Source: CAYLJJ01 sp964384025 (GTDB lineage: Bacteria; Myxococcota_A; Bradymonadia; UBA7976; UBA1532). Taken from it: 27,170 bases of DNA. Shown here one piece after another: positions 1-7,500 of this stretch (position 1 is its first letter; each line of letters starts with the position of its first letter). Made by a program: the position numbers and the translations under genes. The notes under the pieces are model-generated. The model was not told where the DNA came from. It made no database searches and saw only the letters and a list, made by a program, of their open reading frames with translations. The DNA is taken from the NCBI GenBank assembly GCA_964384025.1, contig CAYLJJ010000091.1, forward strand, positions 1 through 27,170, written 5' to 3'.

Positions 1-553
1 CACCCCCTTGCTCTCTACAGGAGTCCTCCTCGATGCTGAGCTGTCGAATCCCGATGGAGCGCTCTCCCAACTGAATCGAGCCTGTGATGCCTAAAATCCC
101 CGTGCGCTGAAAGCCGGTGGGGATGCTCCCATCTAGATACTGCTTACGGATGATGTGAAACTCATCGACGATGCTCAACCCCAACTGAAGGGAGATGGCG
201 AGGGCATGTTCTAGGGCCTCCTCATCCATCTCGAAGGGGGGCGCGTCGTCCATATCATAGGTGCAAACAGTCTCAGATCTGAGGAGGTAGACGATCTCTT
301 TGCGCGTCTTAAACTCCATAAGCGCTGTTCCATCATACTCTCCCATCTCCGAGAGAGTAGGACGCATATGACGTAAGATCTCGGCGTCATGCTCAGAGCT
401 GTATCGACCAGCGGGGCAGCGACAAAACAGCTTCCTCTGAGTGAGGAGCTGTTGATGAACCTCCAGACCCACCTTGAGACCCATATGGCTGTAGTCCTCG
501 GGGCTCAGCTTCCCATAAGGGGGAACGGGGTTGTTCATCAGAGGAGCTTTCAT
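1..553 (-). CDS. gatE: Glu-tRNA(Gln) amidotransferase subunit E (GatE-type), N-terminal 184 residues, cut by window edge
   Basis: GatE, with the asparaginase-like GatD, converts Glu-tRNA(Gln) to Gln-tRNA(Gln) in the cytoplasm; GatE is the kinase/transamidase subunit that binds the tRNA. The frame opens with ATG at 553, preceded by GGAGG about 8 nt upstream, and stays open to base 1. Visible family blocks are GLKVGLEVHQQL (residues about 25-36), KLFCRCP, RPTLSEMGEYDGTAL, DDAPPFEMDEEAL, IVDEFHIIRKQYLDGS, TGFQRTG and IEEDSCR. GatB shares the GLEVH and LFC.C blocks, but its N-terminus then has a CPVCLGLPG segment, absent here; the LRP(T/S)-SE-GE and DGS-TGFQRT blocks point to GatE. The rest of the protein, including any GAD insert and the tail domain, lies outside the window. 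GatE is best known from archaea, so its occurrence here is notable. No gatD is visible. The divergent gene at 744 leaves 190 bp for promoters. Confidence 0.85.
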   Translation of the reverse strand, partial: MKAPLMNNPVPPYGKLSPEDYSHMGLKVGLEVHQQLLTQRKLFCRCPAGRYSSEHDAEILRHMRPTLSEMGEYDGTALMEFKTRKEIVYLLRSETVCTYDMDDAPPFEMDEEALEHALAISLQLGLSIVDEFHIIRKQYLDGSIPTGFQRTGILGITGSIQLGERSIGIRQLSIEEDSCREQGG

Positions 554-743
554 AGAGTGCCTCCAGAAAATCGCAGGATTTTGAGGCCCTCTCTTTTGAG
601 AATCAACCGATTTTAGAAGCACCTAAGGATAACCCTGGAGGGAACTTCTTGAGCCAACTCCAGTCTGAGCGCTCGTTTTTCAGGAATGGGATTCGTTCTG
701 GGTAGGAAATCGTAGTACATCTGAACTTCACTGGAGGAGTGAT

Positions 744-3713
744 ATGGGAAATTGGAGATGGCTGCTGGTATGTGTTGGGCTCTGGGGGAGCGCGTTTGCG
801 GAGCCAGAGCAGGTTCAAATGACCCTCAAGCGCTATCAAGAGCTGATGGCGTCTCAGAAAGAGGCCCGCGTAACCTGGAGCGTTGGACAGCTGCATGTTG
901 TCCTGCCTGAGAAGGCGGGGGAGCCGGTTCGAATTGGGCTTGAGGCTCAGCTTCAAGCGGTCGAGGGGAGCGCCGTCGAGGTCCCCCTCCTCCCCACCGA
1001 GGCGACGCTGCAAGGAGCCCAACTGGATGGAGATGAAGCGGCTCTCTACACCGTCGCTGGGGTCCAAAGCTTTATCCTCAAAGATCAAAATCCACACCAA
1101 CTGAGCCTCCAATATCAACTGAATGGTGCCCAAGGCAGCGAGCGCGGCGCCTATGTGATGGTGCCCCTGCCTCCTCTACCCAGCAGCCACCTCAGCATAG
1201 AGGGGAAGGGTCCCCTCTCTGTGTGGCCCGCCAGCCAGAACCACAGCCCAGGGAATCGACTGAACACCCACCTGCCCGCCACCCCCGCGATCCTCATTAA
1301 ATGGGGAGGGCAGGGGGGAGAGACGATGATCCGCAGCCTGGACTACCTCCTTCGACCGGATGCTGAAGGTCTCGGGGTAGATGTCACCGCCCACTTCGAT
1401 GTCTATAGCGAGGGCGCGACCAGTCAGATCCGCATCGCCAAGATCGACTCCGCCCTCATCGACATCAGCGAGGCGAGCCCAGAACAGGATCAAGCGCTCC
1501 TGAGCCGGGTGGAAGAGGGCTGGCATGTTGTAGAACTTAAAGGGGTTGGGCGACATCAGGTCACGGCGCGTTTCCGCAGCTCGGTGGATCGCAGCCATGG
1601 CCAGCCTCAGGTGCGGCTTAACCCCAATAAGGTGCCGATGACCCGAGTGGAGATCAGCGTCGCCGGGAAACGAGCCCTCAGCTTTGAGCCTCCTGTACCC
1701 CACACCACCAATCACAGCGGAGAGGGAGAAAACTTGAGCACCCGCGCTGTTGCTCAGCTCCCTCCAACCGAAGAGATCCTGATTCGCTGGACCGAGGCTC
1801 GCGCTGCTCCAGAAACTCAGGTGCGCGTTAACACCGAAGCCTGGCAGATGATCACTCTCCAAGAGGGGGTGATTCGCTCCAAGATCCTCCTGGACTACGA
1901 TGTAATCCATGGAAAGGTGAAAGAGCTGCCGATCCAGCTCCCTGAGCGAGTGGTGCTCTATAAGGTGCAGGGGGAGGGGATTGAGGATTGGCGTATCTTC
2001 CCTGCGAGTGAGGAGGCTCCTCGGCAAGTGCGGGTGATCTTGGGGCAAGAGCTGGAGTCCAGCCTGCGCTTAGAGCTTCAGCTTGAGACCGTGGTCGCCA
2101 CCAAGGAGGGCAGCCCCCTCAGCCTACCCCTTGTTCGCCCCCTACAGGCCTTCCGAGAGGGGGGCGTGGTGGCCCTCTTTGATGGAGACAAGGTGGGCTT
2201 TGCCCCTGCTGAGGTGCTGGGGAACTTCCGTAAGGTGGGTGAGGATGCCCTGCCTCTTAACATCCGCCAGGGTCTACGAGATAAGGTCAGCCAAGCTTTT
2301 AAGCATGTAGGGGCTTTAGGGCAGCTCAAGAGCAAGGTAGCCACGGCCAAATCCAAGGAGGCGCGCTTTGATGCTCGCGTGGACACCCTCTATCTCATCA
2401 AAGAGGGGAGCCTAACAGGGCAGGCGGTGGCCTTGATCGAGATGAAGTCAGGCCGCCGTGAGAAGCTGGTTATCTCTCTCCCCGAGGGGGTCGCTGAGCC
2501 CCGCATCACCGCCCCCAGCCTCAACAAGGTAGAGCCCTTGAAGGAAAAGAAAGGGGCCAAGGAGATGAAGGGGCGTCGAGCCTATGAGGTGCGCTTCACT
2601 CAGGCTTTAGAGGGCGCCGTTCAGCTCGATATTGAGTTTGAGCTGATCCTCAAGAAGAAGCTGGGGACTCTCAAGCTTCCCGATGTACAGGTCCATGGCG
2701 CAGAGGTGGAGACCGGCAGTCTAGGCATCGCCGCTGAGGCGGGGATGGAGGTCAAGCCTGGGCTCAAGAAGATCCTGAGATCCATTGAAACCCAGGCGCT
2801 CCCCAAGGCGATCCGCCTACGTACAGATCTGGAGATTATCTTGGGTTATCAATATGCGCATGTCCCCTGGTCTCTGGAGCTGGACATCAAGCGCCATCGT
2901 ACGGTTCAAACTCTCAACGCTGAGGCTGTACAGGTCTGGATCACTACAGATATCTTAGAGAATGGGCATTTCATCAGCGAAGCCTTCTACCGCGTCCGCA
3001 ATGATGATCGTCAATTCCTCAGGCTGAAGTTGCCTGAGGAGAGTAAGGTGCTAAAGGTAGAGGCCAATGCGCGCAAGGTGAAAGCGGTACAGGATGAAAA
3101 GGGGGCGATCGCCATCCCCCTGGCCAAGAATGCAGAGTCTCTTATCGGGATTCGCTATGAGCAGCGCGGCGATATCTTGGGAATCTATGACAAGGTCAAG
3201 TTACAGAGCCCAAATACAGATCTACGCTGTAGCGACATCCAGTGGCGGCTGCGCATCTCTCGAGAGCGGGCGTTGATCAGCTATGATTCTCCCCTCAAGA
3301 ATATCTATGCTTATCACTGGCGAGCCCCCAGCCACACCCAGAGTACAGTCATCGCGGGGGGAGGGAACCTCACCGACTACCTCTTTAGCTATCCCGTGCA
3401 TGACTCCAATGAGAAGCCTTTGGAGATCGAGCTGAAGATCAGCGCGACTCCGGGTGAAGGCAGCAACAGCGCTTTCTTGATCTTCGCTTTCTTGATGTTG
3501 GCCTGGGTGACTCGTCAGCGAGCGCTCAGGAAGCCGATGAACCTCTTGAGCTGGGGAGCCCTCTTTCTGGGGGGGGTCTTGACGCTCTTGGGGCGCAGCG
3601 CGCTTTGGTCTTTAGAGGTGGAGGAGACTGGAGGCTTTATCCTGCTTCTCTTACTGGTAGCGCTCTTCAGCCATATACAGAGGAGAAAGCGAGAGCAGGC
3701 GGAGCTGTTCTAG
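744..3713 (+). CDS. Large exported membrane-anchored protein of unknown function
   Basis: Not recognised as a named family. The 989-residue product starts with a clear signal peptide (residues 1-19, hydrophobic VCVGLWGSAFA with an AFA-like cleavage site). A long extracytoplasmic part of alternating hydrophobic/charged stretches and few cysteines follows, suggesting beta-sandwich domains. Three hydrophobic helices close the protein at about residues 908-923, 937-952 and 963-980, with a basic cytoplasmic tail (HIQRRKREQ). Export followed by C-terminal anchoring in the inner membrane is therefore likely. The start is supported by GGAGG 7-8 nt upstream of ATG 744. It is followed after 63 bp by a zinc-ribbon membrane protein, probably in the same transcript. 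A 290-residue antisense frame inside it (1176-2048) is a codon-bias shadow. Function unknown; an envelope structural or surface role is a guess. Confidence 0.85.
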   Translation: MGNWRWLLVCVGLWGSAFAEPEQVQMTLKRYQELMASQKEARVTWSVGQLHVVLPEKAGEPVRIGLEAQLQAVEGSAVEVPLLPTEATLQGAQLDGDEAALYTVAGVQSFILKDQNPHQLSLQYQLNGAQGSERGAYVMVPLPPLPSSHLSIEGKGPLSVWPASQNHSPGNRLNTHLPATPAILIKWGGQGGETMIRSLDYLLRPDAEGLGVDVTAHFDVYSEGATSQIRIAKIDSALIDISEASPEQDQALLSRVEEGWHVVELKGVGRHQVTARFRSSVDRSHGQPQVRLNPNKVPMTRVEISVAGKRALSFEPPVPHTTNHSGEGENLSTRAVAQLPPTEEILIRWTEARAAPETQVRVNTEAWQMITLQEGVIRSKILLDYDVIHGKVKELPIQLPERVVLYKVQGEGIEDWRIFPASEEAPRQVRVILGQELESSLRLELQLETVVATKEGSPLSLPLVRPLQAFREGGVVALFDGDKVGFAPAEVLGNFRKVGEDALPLNIRQGLRDKVSQAFKHVGALGQLKSKVATAKSKEARFDARVDTLYLIKEGSLTGQAVALIEMKSGRREKLVISLPEGVAEPRITAPSLNKVEPLKEKKGAKEMKGRRAYEVRFTQALEGAVQLDIEFELILKKKLGTLKLPDVQVHGAEVETGSLGIAAEAGMEVKPGLKKILRSIETQALPKAIRLRTDLEIILGYQYAHVPWSLELDIKRHRTVQTLNAEAVQVWITTDILENGHFISEAFYRVRNDDRQFLRLKLPEESKVLKVEANARKVKAVQDEKGAIAIPLAKNAESLIGIRYEQRGDILGIYDKVKLQSPNTDLRCSDIQWRLRISRERALISYDSPLKNIYAYHWRAPSHTQSTVIAGGGNLTDYLFSYPVHDSNEKPLEIELKISATPGEGSNSAFLIFAFLMLAWVTRQRALRKPMNLLSWGALFLGGVLTLLGRSALWSLEVEETGGFILLLLLVALFSHIQRRKREQAELF

Positions 3714-3776
3714 GACCCAAGAGACCTCCTCCCAAAGATCTGATAGCCTGCCTCATTCAACACGGCTGGATCTGCA

Positions 3777-4385
3777 ATGCGAGTTGACTGTCAGCGCTGC
3801 GCTCAAGCTCATGAGCTGGAGAGCCTTGGGATCGTAGAGGGAGGCTTTGGCTTCTCCTGCGAGGGCTGCCAATATCTGAACCTGCTGGCCCCCATCTCAA
3901 AGGCGGGCCTCCCACCACCCGAGGGTCCAATCAAATGCCCTAAGTGTGCCCATCGACAGCATGAGGAGGAGGCTTGTCACCGCTGTGGCCTGCGCTTCTC
4001 CAAGGCCGCTCCTCAGCGCTTCTCTGATGAACTCCTTGGAACCCATCCTATGCGGGAGCTGCTGATCGAGCGTTGGGAGTCGCTGCGAAGCTCCCTGGAT
4101 GATGAGGAGGCACATCAAGCCTTTATCGCGCTCTGTGCCCAGGAGCGCCTCTTAGAGTTCGCTGGGCAGTGCTACCGTCGAGAGGAGGGAGAGGATCCTC
4201 GACGCGCAGCCCGTCGCCAGCAGGTCCTGCAGCTCGCGATGAGCCGCGTGGGGCGCTTTGAACGCGAAAATATTGAGGAGACCAAGCGCTTTAAGCGGAT
4301 GTTCTTTATGAGTGTTATCGCTCTCTTCATCTTGGGGATGGCGGTGATGTATCGCTTTATGATCACCGAAGGGCGCTTCTTCTAG
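3777..4385 (+). CDS. Double zinc-ribbon, tail-anchored membrane protein
   Basis: This 202-residue protein begins with two zinc-ribbon-like knuckle sets: Cys5/Cys8 with Cys28/Cys31, and Cys54/Cys57 with Cys67/Cys70. An acidic and basic helical middle part follows (about residues 85-170), then one C-terminal hydrophobic helix at about residues 175-197 with a short tail ending in FF. Small proteins with an N-terminal zinc ribbon and one transmembrane segment are common in Myxococcota, and most have no known function. The ribbon should lie in the cytoplasm, with the tail inserted in the inner membrane. The ATG at 3777 has no clear Shine-Dalgarno sequence, so translation may depend on the upstream gene 63 bp away. 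It converges on the giant gene at 4564. Function not assigned. Confidence 0.8.
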   Translation: MRVDCQRCAQAHELESLGIVEGGFGFSCEGCQYLNLLAPISKAGLPPPEGPIKCPKCAHRQHEEEACHRCGLRFSKAAPQRFSDELLGTHPMRELLIERWESLRSSLDDEEAHQAFIALCAQERLLEFAGQCYRREEGEDPRRAARRQQVLQLAMSRVGRFERENIEETKRFKRMFFMSVIALFILGMAVMYRFMITEGRFF

Positions 4386-4478
4386 AGAGCGCATGCTGCT
4401 CCCTCTAGAGCGGTGGCATTTTCGACGCTTCAGGCTGGATTTAGGTATCTATTTTGGACAGGGGGCTTGGAGTGCCCA

Positions 4479-4529
4479 GCTCTCAAAGTTGGAGCAGGAT
4501 AGGGTGGCTTGATGCCTGCCTTTGAGAGC
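4479..4529. terminator. Inverted repeat between convergent genes, possible bidirectional terminator
   Basis: GCTCTCAAAG at 4479-4488 is the exact reverse complement of CTTTGAGAGC at 4520-4529. An inner GCAGG/CCTGC pair (4494-4498 with 4515-4519) can extend the stem. It lies in the 178 bp between the 3' ends of the zinc-ribbon gene (+) and the giant repeat gene (-), where a two-way terminator would be expected. There is no clear U-run on either side, so intrinsic termination is only possible. Confidence 0.35.
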
Positions 4530-4563
4530 CCAAATCTTTCAGGTGCGATCAAATTGGGAGCAC

Positions 4564-7500
4564 TTAAAGCTTCTCTTCAGGCTCCTCCGTCAGGCTTAAG
4601 CCTCCAGTGCGTTTGTCTGATTGCAAGGAGATGGCGCCTTCAAACTTCGCTAAGCGCGCCTCAATCTGCTCGATGGCCTCTTGGGCGATCTCCCTAAAAT
4701 CACTCCAAGAGAAGAAACTGGTGAACTGACCGAGGGCCTTGATCGCTGAGCGACGACCCAGCTTAGCGAGGGCCTTGATGGCCACCTCCTTTAACTCATC
4801 TTTTTCAAGCGCCCTGATGATGAGAGGTTCGGCGTTCCAATCTCCCAACTCTTGGAGTTGATAGATTGTTCTTTTATTGGCGACCATGTTGTTGTCGTCG
4901 ATATCCAGCAGCTTAAGCAGGATTTCCAGGGCCCCTTTGGGCTTGGACTCAATTAAGGCTTCTATGAGCAGCTCTTTAATGCGGTTGGGCAGACGCTTCA
5001 GTTCAGCCCATCTGTCCGCTCTCAAGTCGGCAAGTAATGGATCCTCCAGAGGTCTCTTGCAAAGCAGCAATATCAACCCCTGAGCGAGGCTTTCATCTAT
5101 AGATTTGAGCAAAGATAGAGGACCATCAGGACGCTTAGGGGGGCAAGCCCACTTAAAAAGAGCCAGAATGGCGAGAGGATATTCGGGTCGGCATAACAGA
5201 GGAATTAAGCGCTTAATCTGCGCCTCATTTTTGGGTTGTATCGCCCCAAAACGCTCAAACGCATGCTCAAAATCAAACTCGCTGAGGACCTCAAAGAGTT
5301 CCAGCTCCTCCTCCTCAGAGAGCTGGTGCTGATCGATAGAGAGCAGCCACTCTCTAGCACCAGGAGGGCGGCTCTCTATGATCTGTTGGTACAGTCGATT
5401 ACGAAACTTCTTAGGCCATGCGTATTGGGCGCACTCAAGGGCAAGGGAATCATCAAGAGCGCGGCCCAGCCAAGAGATGAGCAGCTCGAAGATCGGTTCT
5501 CTAAGTTTAGGTGATTGAATCCATCTCAAGAGCGGTTTTAGGACCTTGGGGTTGCGCAGCTCCAAAGTTGAGATTCTGCGGAGAGCTTGGAGCGCTAAGT
5601 CTCGATTTTTGGGGTTGAAGGTCTCTAACTCAGAGAGGAACAGCTGGAGATCAAGGTGAGAGAGGGCCTCTAAGATGCTCCACAGCTTCTCCTCAGAGCA
5701 AGTGTCCCTGGAGATCTCCAGGAGTTCCAAAAACCAGCGCGCTCCTCCAGGTGTATGAGCCTTGACCAGAGCCTTGGAGATCGACTTGAGCATCTCCGAA
5801 GAGAGAGGTGCCTGGAGGACCTTCTCTGCAAAGGGGTCATCAACTCCATCTGCTAACCAGGGGCTGAGCAGCTCCATGTTGAGCTTCAGGATCTCCCTTC
5901 GACTCTGGAAGCTCATGGCCCAGATGAGGAACTCTGCTACAGCCTCGCTCCTGAACTTTGCCCGTTCTAAGAATCCGATGAAGGCGGGAACTTGTCGTAA
6001 TGGAGGTCGCATAAGACTCAGTTCCTGAGCCGCTGTCTCTGGATCAATAGAGATCCATATATCAATCAGCCTTATTGCTAGAGCCCAGGAATCATAATCT
6101 GAATCACTGAATGTCTTGCTTAAAATTGGCTTTAAATCAAAAATAATCCTTTTATTGATCAAAGCAAGAGAGATATGGGCGCGAATTAGAAGTTTGGTCT
6201 CCAATTTGAGCCTTGGTTTGGCAATAGTATTATTCAGCCATAAAGAAGCATTTATTTTAGAATTTAACTTGCAAAGATGCTTACATATGTCGTTAAATAA
6301 CCAATATGGGATTGTTGATGCGCTGAGATGCTCAGCAAACGGACTTTTTGGATTATCTATGATTAATATTGAGATTTTTTCCCCATAAAAGTCATCTTGT
6401 GTGCCATTTAAAGCACACCATAGTATAAATATTGCTGATTTGCGGCTTGCTGTCTTATTGTCGAAAATGATATTGGTAATCTCGGCAGCGAACTCTCTTT
6501 TCCTTGGCCTTCTCTCTATTAAATGACCAATTGCAGTGGATTTATCAAAATCATATAGTGTTCTAAGCAAGGCCATCTGTCTAAATTCTGAATATGATTC
6601 GCCATGATATCTCCAATGTTTTTCAATCCACCTGCCTGCATTAGCAGGCCGTGAAACCATAAATAATTCACAGAGATAGAAGAGAAGTGATTCTGAAAAT
6701 CTCAATTCACAGAGTTCTCTTGGAGTTGGTTTAAGAGCATCTTGATGAAATTCATGGGCGAGCCAGGTCCTTAGAGGCTTCTCTGCTTCAGATTTCAGCG
6801 GGTGATCCAAGAGAGGTTTGATGGCGCTCACCACATGCTCTGCTTTCAACTTAGAGCCCACCAACATTTTTAAGGCTCTCTCTCGCTTCTGGAGGGATTG
6901 GAAAGGAATAATACAGAGTTTTTTGACCGCTGTTTCTTGATCGAGGAAGCTCCACAGCTCAAGAAACTGGAGCGCCTGCGCTTCAACCTCTAAAGGAGAC
7001 TCAGGATTGGGAAAGCAGGCATCCCAAAGATCTCTGAGCCAGTTGGAGAGGCCCTCTGGTGGGTTCTGATAAAGCCCACCACAGATCCGTAATATCACAG
7101 GCGTCAAAAAAACGTTCTGGCTGATGTATTTGGAGAAGGGATCTTGAAGATCTGCCCTGAGCATCTCTAAGAGCAGCGCCTCAACCCGAGGTGCCAAAGC
7201 CCCATCGTGCAGAAATTGGGTGCTCCAGAGGAGCAATTTGGCAGACTCCAAGCTGCGCGGTCTCCAAAGCTCCAGGATGTTCAAGAGCTTGCGTAAGGAG
7301 CTAAGCTTCTTGGGGCGCTTTTGAAGGAGCCGACTCAGGAGAAGCTCGATGGTGCTCATCATGCTCTCTGAGTCCGCCAAGATATCTAAGGCCCCTGCTG
7401 GGTCTTGGAGGGATTGAAGAGGGATCGCGCAGAGCCTCTGGATCGCTGCCTCTTGATCGGTGAGGCTCCACAGCTCAATAAACTGGAGCGCCAGTCGCTC

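Noticed and set aside
1176..2048. 290-residue antisense open frame
   Set aside because: It lies wholly within the exported protein gene, has no ribosome binding site and no protein-like domain; it is a shadow of the codon bias of the real gene.
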